The notes: a model not told the origin generated them from the letters alone. DNA of 54,995 nt from an uncultured Bacilli bacterium (GCA_934085585.1 CAKOHI010000011.1:1-54995), one strand, 5' to 3'. Counted from the stretch's first letter, positions 34,192 through 43,369 are shown. Program-made: numbers and translations.

Positions 34192-34422
34192 GTGATATTT
34201 ATAAAAAAATTATTAATATATTTAATTAGAGCTTACCAAATAACCCCACTTCATAGTCATTCTATGTGCAGATTTACACCAACATGTAGTGAATATATGA
34301 TTGAAGCTTTGAATCTATATGGACTATTTAAAGGTTTATGGGTAGGTCTTAAAAGATTGTTTAGATGTAGACCTTTTGGTAAATTCGGAATTGATAAATT
34401 AAAAAAGGAAGGACAATTATGA
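34192..34422 (+). CDS. yidD: Membrane protein insertion efficiency factor YidD, 76 aa
   Basis: Signatures: LIRAYQ, CRFTPTCSEYMIEAL with the family cysteines, and RLFRCRPFG. Small amphipathic protein that assists YidC. The assigned GTG start at 34192 leaves almost no room for an SD; AAAGGTGAT just there could instead serve a start a few codons further on. Overlaps the lipoprotein gene by 4 nt. Organised with that gene, not with yidC or rnpA as usual. Confidence 0.92.
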   Translation: MIFIKKLLIYLIRAYQITPLHSHSMCRFTPTCSEYMIEALNLYGLFKGLWVGLKRLFRCRPFGKFGIDKLKKEGQL

Positions 34423-35279
34423 AATTAAAAAAAATACTTTTACTTATTTTGGGGTTAGTTTTGGTTACAGGATGTAGTTTGAGAAAAGATAATTTGGAAA
34501 ATGCAACAATATACACTACTATATATCCAATTAAATATTTAACAGAATTCATGTATAAGGATTATGGTGTAATTGAAAGTATATATCCGGCCGGAGCTGA
34601 TGTTTTAAATTATGAGCTTACAGATAAACAAATAAAAAAATATGCAAAAGCCGATTTATTTATTTATAATGGATTAAGTAATGAAAAAACAATTACTAAA
34701 AACTTAATTAATAAAAATAGAAATTTGCTTATTATTGATGTTTCAAATGGGCTTTCTTATAAATACGGTATAAAAGAGTTATGGATGAGTCCGAATAATT
34801 ATTTGATGTTAGCTAAAAACATAAAAGATTATTTAAAAGAATATCTTGAAAGTAAAATTATATCAGATTATGTGGAAAATAAATATCAAGAATTATCAGA
34901 AATTTTATCGGTTAAAGATGCTGATTTAAGAGCTATTGGAAAAGAAGCCCAAAATAATGGCAAAAATACATTAGTGGTTAGTGACAATGTATTTAAGTTT
35001 TTGGAAAATTATGGATTTAATATTATTTCTTTAGATGAAGATACTTTAACTGAAGGATTATTAAATTCTGTTAAGAATAATTTTAAAAAAGGTACTTATT
35101 CTACTATATTTGTTTTAGATAATAATTATACAGATAATATAAATTCTATTGTTAATGATTATAAAGCTAAAACTATTGATGTTAAGTCTATGACAAATAT
35201 TGAAACTAATAATACAGACGATTATTTAACTGTTATGCAAGAATTTATTGATAATATTGAAAATATTTGCATAAGTTAA
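34419..35279 (+). CDS. TroA/ZnuA-like substrate-binding lipoprotein with atypical metal site, 286 aa
   Basis: Lipoprotein signal with lipobox LVTGC (Cys19). Fold and segments follow TroA/ZnuA (YTTIYPIKYL, KADLFIYNG, SPNNYLMLAKNI). The usual metal ligands are not His: position 64 is Asn (VLNYEL), 120 is Glu (ELWMSP, in place of DPHVWL), and 189 is Asp (VVSDNVF, in place of TSHxAF). So it may bind a different metal, or another ligand, or none. No ABC permease or ATPase is nearby. Confidence 0.8.
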   Translation: MKLKKILLLILGLVLVTGCSLRKDNLENATIYTTIYPIKYLTEFMYKDYGVIESIYPAGADVLNYELTDKQIKKYAKADLFIYNGLSNEKTITKNLINKNRNLLIIDVSNGLSYKYGIKELWMSPNNYLMLAKNIKDYLKEYLESKIISDYVENKYQELSEILSVKDADLRAIGKEAQNNGKNTLVVSDNVFKFLENYGFNIISLDEDTLTEGLLNSVKNNFKKGTYSTIFVLDNNYTDNINSIVNDYKAKTIDVKSMTNIETNNTDDYLTVMQEFIDNIENICIS

Positions 35280-35308
35280 TTGACAAGTGACTACTTTTAT
35301 ATTAAAAT
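35280..35308 (+). promoter_or_regulatory. Promoter of tRNA-Ser
   Basis: TTGACA (35280-35285) starts one base after the lipoprotein gene's TAA; 17-nt spacer; TAAAAT (35303-35308). The tRNA begins 15 nt later. Confidence 0.78.
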
Positions 35309-35323
35309 ATAGAAGTAGCTTAT

Positions 35324-35416
35324 GGAGTAGTACTCAAGAGGCTGAAGAGGGATCCCTGCTAAGGATTTAGGTCGGCGAATGCTGGCGCGGAGGTTCAAAT
35401 CCTCTCTACTCCGCCA
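35324..35416 (+). tRNA. tRNA-Ser(GCU)
   Basis: Acceptor GGAGTAG pairs with CTACTCC. The anticodon loop CTGCTAA gives anticodon GCT, with stem GATCC/GGATT. The long variable arm (TAGGTCGGCGAATGCTGGCGC) identifies a serine tRNA. T loop TTCAAAT; CCA is encoded at 35414-35416. Confidence 0.95.
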
Positions 35417-35428
35417 TTTAAGCAATTT

Positions 35429-35456
35429 AAAACTTCCAAAATTGGAAGTTTTTTTA
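35429..35456 (+). terminator. Terminator of tRNA-Ser
   Basis: AAACTTCCAA/TTGGAAGTTT stem with AA loop, followed by T-rich sequence, plus strand. Confidence 0.85.
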
Positions 35457-35485
35457 TATTCTTTTTACAATTTCAATAAAATTAA

Positions 35486-35507
35486 AAACTCCGTATAACC
35501 GGAGCTT
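35486..35507 (-). terminator. Terminator of the tRNA-Ile/tRNA-Glu operon
   Basis: CTCCG/CGGAG stem with a 6-nt loop followed by TTTTTA on the minus strand, just after tRNA-Glu. Confidence 0.7.
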
Positions 35508-35517
35508 AATTACTAAT

Positions 35518-35594
35518 TGGTGACCCGTACGGGATTTGAACCCATGTGTGCATGCGTGAAAGGCATGTGTGTTAAACCGCTTCACCAACGGGCC
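35518..35594 (-). tRNA. tRNA-Glu(UUC)
   Basis: Acceptor GGCCCGT/ACGGGTC (one G-U), anticodon stem CATGC/GCATG around CTTTCAC, anticodon TTC, T loop TTCAAAT, discriminator A, CCA encoded. Confidence 0.93.
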
Positions 35595-35602
35595 ATTTTT
35601 AA

Positions 35603-35679
<77 letters not shown>

Positions 35680-35782
35680 ACTAACAAAAACCTTTTTAAT
35701 TTTACAATATTTTTTTACTTTTGGCAATAGTTTTTTGTAAAATTTCATTTTTTTTGTTAATTTCTTCTGTTGGTGTAATAAG

Positions 35783-35811
35783 ATTATACTATAAATTATA
35801 TAACTTGTAAA
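35783..35811 (-). promoter_or_regulatory. Promoter of the tRNA-Ile/tRNA-Glu operon
   Basis: TTTACA (35806-35811), 17 nt, TATAAT (35783-35788) on the minus strand; the transcribed leader before tRNA-Ile is about 95 nt. Confidence 0.78.
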
Positions 35812-35869
35812 TATTAAATTCACTATTTCTAAAGAAAAATGCAAGTATTTTTTACTTACATTTTTAACA

Positions 35870-37681
35870 TTATATTTTTGTTTTAAAAATTCTTAAACTA
35901 TTTAACACTGAAAGTAATGTTACTCCCACGTCTGCAAATATAGCAAGCCATATTGCTGTAATTCCAAAGATAGCTAATATTAGCATTATAACTTTAAAAC
36001 TAATTGCAAATATTATATTTGTTAATACTATTTTTTTAGTTATTTTGCTAATTTTTATAACATCAACTAATTTTTCTAGTTTATCTTGCATTAACACTAT
36101 GTCACTAGCTTCTATTGTGGCATCACTACCTATTCCTCCCATAGCTATGCCAACATCTGCGAGTTTAATAACTGGGGCATCGTTTATTCCATCGCCAACA
36201 AATGCAACTTTTGTATTCTTTTTATAGCTGTTTAAAATATCAACTTTATCTTGAGGAAGAAGATTTCCAAATGATTTATCTAATTTTAAATTATTAGCAA
36301 TGTTTTTTACAATCACATCATCATCACCGGATAGCATTATCAAACTTTTAATTCCTTCATTTTTTAAATCATTTAAATTTTCTTTTATATTTTCTTTTAT
36401 TTTATCACTTATTACAATATAACCTAAAAATTGATTGTTTTTGGCTATACATACAATGGTTCCAACTTCTTCATTATTTTCAATTTCTATTTTATTTTTT
36501 TCTAAAAACTTTTTATTTCCCACTAGTATTTTATCTTTATCAATATTACAACTAATTCCCGATCCACTTATTTCTTTAAAATTAGTGATTTTACAATCCA
36601 TCTTTTTGTCGTATGCTTTTTTTATTGATTTTGCAATGGGATGATTTGAATTAGCCTCTGCTGCAACCGCTATCTTTAAAAGTTCGTCTTCATTGTTATT
36701 TATACTATGTATTTTGGTTACTTCAAAAACACCTTCGGTAATTGTGCCAGTTTTATCAAATATAATCGTATCAACAGTTAATAAATCATCTAATATGTTA
36801 CTTCCTTTTACAAGTATACCTTCTTTACTACTTCTACCTATTCCTGAAAAATACCCTAAAGGAACGGAAATTACTAATGCACAAGGACATGAAATTACTA
36901 ACATTTCTAACGCTCTATATAGCCATGTATCAAAGTCAGCCCCGAGTAAACTTGGTATTATCACTACTAAAAGAGCTAGTAGCACTACTATCGGAGTATA
37001 TATTTTTGAAAATCTTGTAATAAATTTTTCTGTTTTTGTTTTTTTATTCTCTGAATGTTCAATAATATCTATAATTTTACTGGCTGTACTTGTTTCAAAA
37101 GTTTTAGTGGCTTTAATTTCTAACATTCCTTCAAGATTTATTGTACCACTTAATACTTCACTATCTTTAGATACCCCTCTTGGGATTGATTCTCCAGTTA
37201 AACTTGATGTATCTAGATGACTTTTTCCTTTAATAACTATACCATCTAAAGCAATTTTTTCACCTGAGGCTACAATAAATACATCACCTACTTTAGCTTC
37301 CGATACGTCTACAACACCCTTAGATTTCAAATTTATTTTATCACTTCGCAAATCCATTAGTTCCACAATAGTTTTTTTGGAATTATCAACTGCTTGATCT
37401 GATAAATATTCTCCGATTGAAAAAAGTAACATAACTAAAACTGCTTCAGGATATTCTTTAATATAAAACGCTCCAAGTGTTGCTATAATCATTAAAAAGT
37501 TTTCGTCAAATATTTCTCCACCTTTTATATTTTTTATAGCATTATAATATACCTCTTTGGAAACAAACACATAGCTTATTGTTAATAATATTACATTATT
37601 ACTAAATATTAGTCCTAAAATTAAAAATATAATACTAATAATAATTCTTATAAAATCTTCGTTTATTTCTATTTTTTTCAT
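35870..37681 (-). CDS. P1B-type heavy-metal (Zn/Cd-type) transporting ATPase, 603 aa
   Basis: The CPC metal site is SCPCALVIS, phosphorylation site DKTGTIT, actuator loop LTGESIP, SNHPIAKS (the HP motif of P1B pumps), and GDGINDAP. N-terminal HMA/Cys-rich metal-binding domains are absent. Hydrophobic segments lie before and after. Exports Zn2+/Cd2+/Co2+ or similar from the cytoplasm. Overlaps the ArsR regulator gene by 4 nt, as in cad/czc-type operons. Confidence 0.92.
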   Translation of the reverse strand: MKKIEINEDFIRIIISIIFLILGLIFSNNVILLTISYVFVSKEVYYNAIKNIKGGEIFDENFLMIIATLGAFYIKEYPEAVLVMLLFSIGEYLSDQAVDNSKKTIVELMDLRSDKINLKSKGVVDVSEAKVGDVFIVASGEKIALDGIVIKGKSHLDTSSLTGESIPRGVSKDSEVLSGTINLEGMLEIKATKTFETSTASKIIDIIEHSENKKTKTEKFITRFSKIYTPIVVLLALLVVIIPSLLGADFDTWLYRALEMLVISCPCALVISVPLGYFSGIGRSSKEGILVKGSNILDDLLTVDTIIFDKTGTITEGVFEVTKIHSINNNEDELLKIAVAAEANSNHPIAKSIKKAYDKKMDCKITNFKEISGSGISCNIDKDKILVGNKKFLEKNKIEIENNEEVGTIVCIAKNNQFLGYIVISDKIKENIKENLNDLKNEGIKSLIMLSGDDDVIVKNIANNLKLDKSFGNLLPQDKVDILNSYKKNTKVAFVGDGINDAPVIKLADVGIAMGGIGSDATIEASDIVLMQDKLEKLVDVIKISKITKKIVLTNIIFAISFKVIMLILAIFGITAIWLAIFADVGVTLLSVLNSLRIFKTKI

Positions 37682-37974
37682 GGCTTTATTCCTTCTTTAA
37701 TATGTTCTAATCCATATTCTATTATTACTTTAATATGATTATCCGCAATGCTATAATATATTACTTGACCTTCTTTTCTAGTCTTTACTAAATTCGTACT
37801 TCTTAAATAGCTAAGCTGGTGAGATACTGCAGATGGACTTGCACCAATTGTTTCACTTATTTCATTTACACATGTTTCATTTTTTAATAATACTTCTAAA
37901 ATTCTTAATCTAGTTGTATCACTAAATACTTTGAAAAATTCACTTAATTCATTTATTATGTTTGTGTTTTCCAT
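37678..37974 (-). CDS. ArsR/SmtB-family metal-sensing repressor, 98 aa
   Basis: Winged helix with ASPSAVSHQLSYLRS as recognition helix and a YYSIAD wing. The alpha5 zinc site pattern D-x-H ... H-x-x-E is present in ADNHIKVIIEYGLEHIKE, as in CzrA/SmtB. The alpha3 CadC-type thiolate site is reduced to one Cys (ETCVNEI), so Zn/Co sensing by the alpha5 site is favoured. It represses its own operon with the ATPase; the operator is at 37986-38005. Confidence 0.92.
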   Translation of the reverse strand: MENTNIINELSEFFKVFSDTTRLRILEVLLKNETCVNEISETIGASPSAVSHQLSYLRSTNLVKTRKEGQVIYYSIADNHIKVIIEYGLEHIKEGIKP

Positions 37975-37985
37975 TTTGTCTCCTT

Positions 37986-38005
37986 ATATGAATATCTGTT
38001 CATAT
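37986..38005. promoter_or_regulatory. ArsR/SmtB-type operator
   Basis: Imperfect palindrome ATATGAATATCTGTTCATAT, close to the known SmtB/CzrA-type operators (ATATGAAC...TATTCATAT). It covers the predicted transcription start between the -10 box and the SD of the repressor gene, so bound repressor would block initiation. Confidence 0.8.
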
Positions 38006-38009
38006 ATTC

Positions 38010-38038
38010 ATTATACTATTAGTATATTATTTTTGCAA
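38010..38038 (-). promoter_or_regulatory. Promoter of the ArsR/P-type ATPase operon
   Basis: TTGCAA (38033-38038), 17-nt spacer, TATAAT (38010-38015) on the minus strand, directly before the operator. Confidence 0.78.
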
Positions 38039-38040
38039 GA

Positions 38041-38066
38041 AAAAAGAAGTAATTTTTTTACTTCAA
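38041..38066 (-). terminator. Second terminator after the LiaF/DUF4097 operon
   Basis: GAAGTAA/TTACTTC stem with an A-rich loop and T6 on the minus strand; lies just before the ArsR promoter. Confidence 0.7.
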
Positions 38067-38107
38067 TTTATTACACCACTATTTGAAAACATTGACTAAA
38101 TTTAGAC

Positions 38108-38139
38108 AAAAATAAAGTTTCATACTCGAAACTCTATTT
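38108..38139 (-). terminator. First terminator after the DUF4097 gene
   Basis: ATAGAGTTTC/GAAACTTTAT stem (one G-U) and TTTT on the minus strand, overlapping the stop codon region of the DUF4097 gene. Confidence 0.7.
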
Positions 38140-38916
38140 TTCCGTATTAATATTAATATTTCCTACACCACCATCAATATCAATTATATTTTGACCTTCA
38201 CCTAGTTCGATATCATTTTTGTAACTAACTTTATTTATGGTAATACTTCCTAACCCTTTTGAGGCTTCAAATTTATAGTCATTTCCTTGTAAATCTAATG
38301 TTACTTCACCAACACCTTGATCAATTTTATTTTTACCTAGAAGTGTTCCGCTAAAATAAAACTTACCTGCTCCTTGATCAAGGGAAAGATTTTCTAGAAT
38401 AGAATCAGTGATATTTAATTCTCCAGCTCCACCATCAATCCTGGTTTTAGTTGATAAAAGATTTGTTATGGTAACTTTGCCTGCTCCTTGATCTAAAGAA
38501 AATTTATCTGTTGTTATTTCGGAAATATCTAGTTTTCCAGCACTAATATCAATACTTAAATCAGTTAATGAACTTGGTATTGTAATTGTAGTTTTTGGAC
38601 TTTTTTTGTTTCCAAAAAATGTAAGCTTTTTTTCTTTTATTGTTAAGATATTTTCTTCTTCTTTAATTTCAAATTTTTTACTGACATTTTCAGCATTAAT
38701 ACTTAAAGTATCTCCTTTTTTAATAATCATGTCAGTAGTTCCAACATCAATTTTTATATTTCTTATATCGTTTAAATATGTTTCATTAATTGTTACGTCA
38801 TTGTCTGATATTAAAAAGCTATTTATTAAATAAAATGCTCCGTTAATTATACTTGCTATAATTAATATTGCAAGACATATTGCAAATGCTTTAATTACTT
38901 TTTGTGTGGTATTCAT
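38134..38916 (-). CDS. Membrane-anchored DUF4097-like adhesin-fold protein, 260 aa
   Basis: One TM helix (about residues 9-33) followed by an extracellular beta-repeat domain with many short repeats of the kind 'LDISE', 'LSLDQGAGK', 'TRIDGGAGE' and 'KIDQGVGE'. That is the right-handed beta-solenoid of DUF4097, common next to LiaF-type envelope stress proteins. The repeated DQGAG/DGGAG turns at about 150-235 are striking. Overlaps the LiaF-like gene by 4 nt. Confidence 0.8.
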   Translation of the reverse strand: MNTTQKVIKAFAICLAILIIASIINGAFYLINSFLISDNDVTINETYLNDIRNIKIDVGTTDMIIKKGDTLSINAENVSKKFEIKEEENILTIKEKKLTFFGNKKSPKTTITIPSSLTDLSIDISAGKLDISEITTDKFSLDQGAGKVTITNLLSTKTRIDGGAGELNITDSILENLSLDQGAGKFYFSGTLLGKNKIDQGVGEVTLDLQGNDYKFEASKGLGSITINKVSYKNDIELGEGQNIIDIDGGVGNININTEK

Positions 38917-39590
38917 TTAATTTCAATTCCTCCGAATACTGCATAACCTTCAATATAAATTGTTTTTTTAGCTTCTTCATTATTTTTTCGTTCGTTAGAA
39001 ATACCACCGAATATCGGAGTGCCTTTAACTTTAACAATACAATCTTTTGGTACCAAAATTTCTATTCCCCCAAAGATTGCTACAGCACCAATAATAGCTT
39101 CTTTTTCTAATTTTGCATCTCTTAAATCTAATTTTACAGCTCCGAATATAGCATTAATATTTGCTTTTTCAAACTTTTCTTCAGATTTAGATACATTTTG
39201 TTCACCAAATGTTGCTACGATTGCTTCGGTATCACTACTATCTAAACATTTTGTTTTTTCTTTAACATTAAAATCTGTCTTACCGCCAAAAATTAGTGAT
39301 AATCCAATTAATACCACAATTGCTGGTAATAGAATTTCCCATAAAAGTTCAAATTCAAATAATCCTTGTGCTGCTAGAAGTAATAAAACACCTATAACTA
39401 AACATATTAAAGAAGATACTTTATTATTTCCTTTTTCAAATAATGATATAGCACTTGGTACAATAATAAATAATGTCCACCATCCATCAAAAAATATATT
39501 TATGTTTGCAATTCCAGTTCTATTAAGTCCCCAAACAACACCAATAAATATTAAAACAAATCCCCATAATACTCTGCTTAAATTTTTCAT
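38913..39590 (-). CDS. LiaF-like envelope stress protein, 225 aa
   Basis: Start set at 39590 because GGAAAGGA is a good SD for that ATG and would lie inside the six extra codons of the longer frame. Four hydrophobic segments in the first 105 residues (DUF5668-like). The C-terminal half has the repeats 'NINAIFGAVKLDLRDA', 'IIGAVAIFGGIEILVP' and 'GTPIFGGISNE' of the LiaF C-terminal domain. LiaF-type proteins sense or dampen responses to cell-wall antibiotics. No LiaRS is in the window. Confidence 0.85.
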   Translation of the reverse strand: MKNLSRVLWGFVLIFIGVVWGLNRTGIANINIFFDGWWTLFIIVPSAISLFEKGNNKVSSLICLVIGVLLLLAAQGLFEFELLWEILLPAIVVLIGLSLIFGGKTDFNVKEKTKCLDSSDTEAIVATFGEQNVSKSEEKFEKANINAIFGAVKLDLRDAKLEKEAIIGAVAIFGGIEILVPKDCIVKVKGTPIFGGISNERKNNEEAKKTIYIEGYAVFGGIEIK

Positions 39591-39640
39591 ATAACCATTC
39601 CTTTCCATTTAAGTATAATACAATTTTTTTATAATAGCAA

Positions 39641-41824
39641 TTAGATATTTATAGGATTAAAATCTATTTCTAATCTTATATCTTTATTCATTATAAATAA
39701 ATTATCTAATTCTTTTAAAACTGTTTTTAAATTTTCACATTTTTTATACTTTATTATTATTTGCATTCTATATTCATTATTAAATTTAAATACTTGTGCT
39801 GTTGTGGGTCCTAAAACTAAAGCATCATCTAAATTTTTTTCTAAATATGTTTTAACTTTTTTGCTAATTTCTATTGTTTTTTCATACTCTTTACCAATCA
39901 CTTTTAAACTAACTAAATAATAATATGGAGGATATTTTAGTTTTTTTCTAAAATCCATTTCATATAAATAAAACTTATCATAATTATTTTCTTTTACACA
40001 TTTTATTACATAATTATCTGGGTTAAATGTTTGAATTATAACTTCTCCTGGATATTTGCTTCTTCCACTTCTTCCTGCAACTTGATGAAGTAAAGAAAAT
40101 GTATTTTCACCAGCTTTAAAATTTGGTATATTTAAGGTTGTATCAGCATTGATAATACCCACTAATGTGACTTTAGGAAAATCTAGTCCTTTGCTAATCA
40201 TTTGAGTTCCAAGCAATATATTATATTTCTCTTTTTTAAAGTCATCAATTATTTTTTCGTGAGATCCTTTTTTTCTTGTGGTATCTTGATCCATTCTAAC
40301 AATCTTGGCACTTGGTAATATTTCTATTAATTTTTCTTCAAGCTTTTCAGTACCTAATCCATAATAATTTAATGATTTTTCATGACATTTAGGACATGAG
40401 TCTTCACATTTTTGTTGGTACCCACAATAATGACAAATAAGATTATTTGTTGATTTATGATAAGTTAATGTTATATCACAGCTTGGACATTTATATGTAA
40501 ATCCACAATTACTACATGTTATATACGTTGAAAATCCCCGACGATTTAAAAAAAGTATTATTTGTTCATTTTTGGAAATTTTTTCTTTCATCTTGTTTAT
40601 CAAAAGTTCACTAAATATCATATTTCTTTTTTTCATTTCTGGTTCCATATCAACTAATGTTACACTTGGAAGAACAGCATTACCTACCCGTTTTTTTAAT
40701 GTGAGTAGTGTATATACTTTTTTATCTGCTCTAGCTTTACTATCTAACGAAGGCGTGGCGCTTGCTAAAACTACGGGAATATTATTGTATTTACCGCGAA
40801 ATAAAGCTATATCTTTTGCATTATATCTTGGATTATTATCTTGCTTGTAGCTACTTGAATCTTCTTCATCTATAATTATTATTCCTAGTTTTTTTATCGG
40901 AGCAAAAATTGCACTTCGAGTACCCACCACCACATGAACTTCACCACGATATATTTTTAAATACTCATCATATTTTTCTCCTTCTGATAATGAACTATGA
41001 AGTATTGCTACATCGCTACCAAATGTGTCATAAAACCTTTTTGCTATTTGATGAGTTAAACTTATTTCAGGAACTAATACTATACCAGTTTTTCCATTTT
41101 TTATAACACTTTCTATTAGTTTTATATAAATTTCAGTTTTTCCTGATCCAGTTACACCATATAATAAAAATGGTTCATAATGATCTAGGGATGATTCGAT
41201 TTTTTTAAATACTTCCTCTTGATCAGATGTTAATGTTTTATTTATATTACTTGTATTTTTATTTATTCGATACTTTTGAATCTTTTTTATAGCTATTAAA
41301 TCATTTTCAAATAATGGTTTTAAAATAGTTGAACTATAATTTCTTTTTAACTCTTCTTTTTTTTCTAAAATTTCTTTTAATATTTTTACTTGAGCTTTTC
41401 TTTTGTTTTCATAAAGACTTATATATTCTTTTACTTTATCTTCATTTTTAATATATACAAATTCATCATATAAATCATAATTTGAAGTTTGTTTTTTTAC
41501 TTTAAGACTTGAAGGAAGCATTGTTTGATATGCTGAAATTGTTGTACATAAAGTTGATTCTGATAAGTATTTTCCTAAATCCATTAGTTCTTTATCTAAT
41601 ATTAATTTTTCATCTACAATATTTGTTATATATTTAAGTTCATATGATACATCTTCACATTTATCTAGTATGTCTGTTACAAAACCTACGACTTGTTGAT
41701 ATCCAAATGGTACTAAAACTTTCATGCCTATTTTAAGTTTTTCTTGTAAATCATTTGGTATCATATAGATAAATTCTTTATCTAATTTTTTTATACTATA
41801 TTCAATTATAACTTTTGCGTACAT
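39641..41824 (-). CDS. priA: Primosomal protein N' (replication restart helicase PriA), 727 aa
   Basis: The start at 41824 has SD GGAGG; the longer frame adds 13 codons ahead of it without SD. SF2 helicase: GVTGSGKTEIY (Walker A), DEEDSSSYKQ (Walker B), then the zinc-binding Cys set CSNCGF/CPSC/CHYCGY/CPKC, GTQMISKGLDFP and QVAGRSGR. Restarts stalled replication forks and loads the primosome. Directly followed (opposite side) by the LiaF-like gene. Confidence 0.95.
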   Translation of the reverse strand: MYAKVIIEYSIKKLDKEFIYMIPNDLQEKLKIGMKVLVPFGYQQVVGFVTDILDKCEDVSYELKYITNIVDEKLILDKELMDLGKYLSESTLCTTISAYQTMLPSSLKVKKQTSNYDLYDEFVYIKNEDKVKEYISLYENKRKAQVKILKEILEKKEELKRNYSSTILKPLFENDLIAIKKIQKYRINKNTSNINKTLTSDQEEVFKKIESSLDHYEPFLLYGVTGSGKTEIYIKLIESVIKNGKTGIVLVPEISLTHQIAKRFYDTFGSDVAILHSSLSEGEKYDEYLKIYRGEVHVVVGTRSAIFAPIKKLGIIIIDEEDSSSYKQDNNPRYNAKDIALFRGKYNNIPVVLASATPSLDSKARADKKVYTLLTLKKRVGNAVLPSVTLVDMEPEMKKRNMIFSELLINKMKEKISKNEQIILFLNRRGFSTYITCSNCGFTYKCPSCDITLTYHKSTNNLICHYCGYQQKCEDSCPKCHEKSLNYYGLGTEKLEEKLIEILPSAKIVRMDQDTTRKKGSHEKIIDDFKKEKYNILLGTQMISKGLDFPKVTLVGIINADTTLNIPNFKAGENTFSLLHQVAGRSGRSKYPGEVIIQTFNPDNYVIKCVKENNYDKFYLYEMDFRKKLKYPPYYYLVSLKVIGKEYEKTIEISKKVKTYLEKNLDDALVLGPTTAQVFKFNNEYRMQIIIKYKKCENLKTVLKELDNLFIMNKDIRLEIDFNPINI

Positions 41825-41863
41825 TTGAGCCTCCATATTAATATATAATATCATAGGCCACAC

Positions 41864-41890
41864 AAAAACTCAATATTTTTTATTGAGTTT
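41864..41890 (-). terminator. Terminator after rpe
   Basis: AAACTCAATA/TATTGAGTTT stem with A-rich loop and T-tract on the minus strand, between rpe and priA. Confidence 0.82.
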
Positions 41891-41916
41891 AGTATTTTTT
41901 AATTTCATCAATACAA

Positions 41917-42543
41917 TTATATTTTTAAACTATTTATTTTACTTTCAAAATCTTTACTCATACATATAAATGATCCGGATATAATACCATCTGCACTTCT
42001 AACTTCTTTTATTGTTTCACTATTTATGCCACCATCTATGTATATTTCAAAATCATTTTCTTTTTTATAACTTTCTAGTTCTTGTAATCTAGTTTTAGTA
42101 TTTTCCAAAAATTTTTGGCCACCTTTGCCTGGTACTACACTCATTAAAAGTATTCGATCTACATAAGGAAAATAATGACTATAAATAGATATTTCTTCAT
42201 CAGGATTTATAACTATTCCCTTTTTAATTCCATAAATATTAAGTTCATTTAATAATCCAAAAGCACTTGGTTCAGTCTTGGGATGAATATATATACAGTT
42301 TGGCTTTAGTTTAACTAAATCATTCAAATAGTCACTTGGTCTTTCTACCATCATATGAATATCTAAAGGCTTTAAATTATCACTAAAAAGTATTGGTAAA
42401 TGATTGATATCAAAATTTTTTGTACCAGCATACTTTCCGTCCATTAAATCTACATGAATAGCATCTGCACTAGTTTCATTTATCAAATCAATTGTTTTTT
42501 TAGGATCATATAAACTATTTATATAACTTACGGTTATTTTCAT
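41917..42543 (-). CDS. rpe: Ribulose-phosphate 3-epimerase family protein, 208 aa
   Basis: TIM-barrel epimerase: HVDLMDG, HMMVERP, HPKTE, VVPGKGGQ and the phosphate-binding IDGGIN and SGSF. Variations from typical Rpe (VxPGFGGQ to VVPGKGGQ, and DGxFVP to DGKYAG) leave open a related hexulose-phosphate epimerase role. It overlaps rsgA by 29 nt, with SD AAAGGAGTG inside it. Pentose-phosphate pathway in the cytoplasm. Confidence 0.85.
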   Translation of the reverse strand: MKITVSYINSLYDPKKTIDLINETSADAIHVDLMDGKYAGTKNFDINHLPILFSDNLKPLDIHMMVERPSDYLNDLVKLKPNCIYIHPKTEPSAFGLLNELNIYGIKKGIVINPDEEISIYSHYFPYVDRILLMSVVPGKGGQKFLENTKTRLQELESYKKENDFEIYIDGGINSETIKEVRSADGIISGSFICMSKDFESKINSLKI

Positions 42544-43369
42544 GGCACTCCTTTATAAATCTTGAATAATTAATATATCTTGAAGGAAGAATCTCTCCCT
42601 TTGACATGGCGCTAATTACTTGGCACCCTTTTTCTTTTTGATGCATACAATCTTTAAAATCACATTTATATTTTGAAAATTCTAAAAATGTCTCTTTAAG
42701 TTCTTCTTTACTAATGTTTTTTAAATCTAGTGCAGAAAATCCTGGTGTATCTACAAAATAAATTTTGCCTATTTTGTATATTTCCGTATGTCTTGTTGTA
42801 TGGACTCCCCGGTTTAAAGCTTCACTTATTGGTTTTGTCTCTAAATTTAGTTTTTTATCCAATTTATTTAATAGACTTGATTTGCCTGCCCCGGTTTGTC
42901 CTGTTAAAACCACTAATTTATTTTTCAATATCTTTTTTATTTTTCCCAAATTCTTGTTATCTACAACTTTTATTCCTATACTTTTATAATATTTTATTAA
43001 TGGTTTTAGTTCTTTCAACTCTTTTTTTTCTAATAAATCTAATTTTGTCAAACATATAACTGGCTTAACATTATTTTTTATTATTACACTTAATTCTTTA
43101 TCAAGTAAACTTAATGATAAATCTGGTTTCTTAACACTAGTTACGATTAATGCAACATCTATGTTAGCTACAACTGGTCTATCAAGCTCATTTTTTCTAG
43201 GCAATATCTCTTCGATGGTTAAAGTTTCGGCATCAAATAAAACATTATCACCCACCAAAGGGGAAAGTCCTAAATTTCTAAACTTTCCCCTAGCACTACA
43301 AACATAATTTTTTTCATCTTTAGTAACTTGATATTGATTACTTATTTGTTTTGTAATTCTGCCTTCCAT
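42515..43369 (-). CDS. rsgA: Ribosome small-subunit biogenesis GTPase RsgA, 284 aa
   Basis: N-terminal OB domain, circularly permuted GTPase with G4 TKLD ahead of G1 GQTGAGKSS and G3 DTPGF, and a C-terminal zinc finger CDFKDCMHQKEKGC. Assists maturation of the 30S subunit. It is in the prpC-prkC-rsgA-rpe cluster typical of Bacillota, and abuts prkC. Confidence 0.95.
   Translation of the reverse strand: MEGRITKQISNQYQVTKDEKNYVCSARGKFRNLGLSPLVGDNVLFDAETLTIEEILPRKNELDRPVVANIDVALIVTSVKKPDLSLSLLDKELSVIIKNNVKPVICLTKLDLLEKKELKELKPLIKYYKSIGIKVVDNKNLGKIKKILKNKLVVLTGQTGAGKSSLLNKLDKKLNLETKPISEALNRGVHTTRHTEIYKIGKIYFVDTPGFSALDLKNISKEELKETFLEFSKYKCDFKDCMHQKEKGCQVISAMSKGEILPSRYINYSRFIKECHENNRKLYK

Noticed and set aside
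39019..39594. Plus-strand ORF (191 aa) opposite the LiaF-like gene
   Set aside because: Shadow of the real gene; no SD, promoter or family signature.
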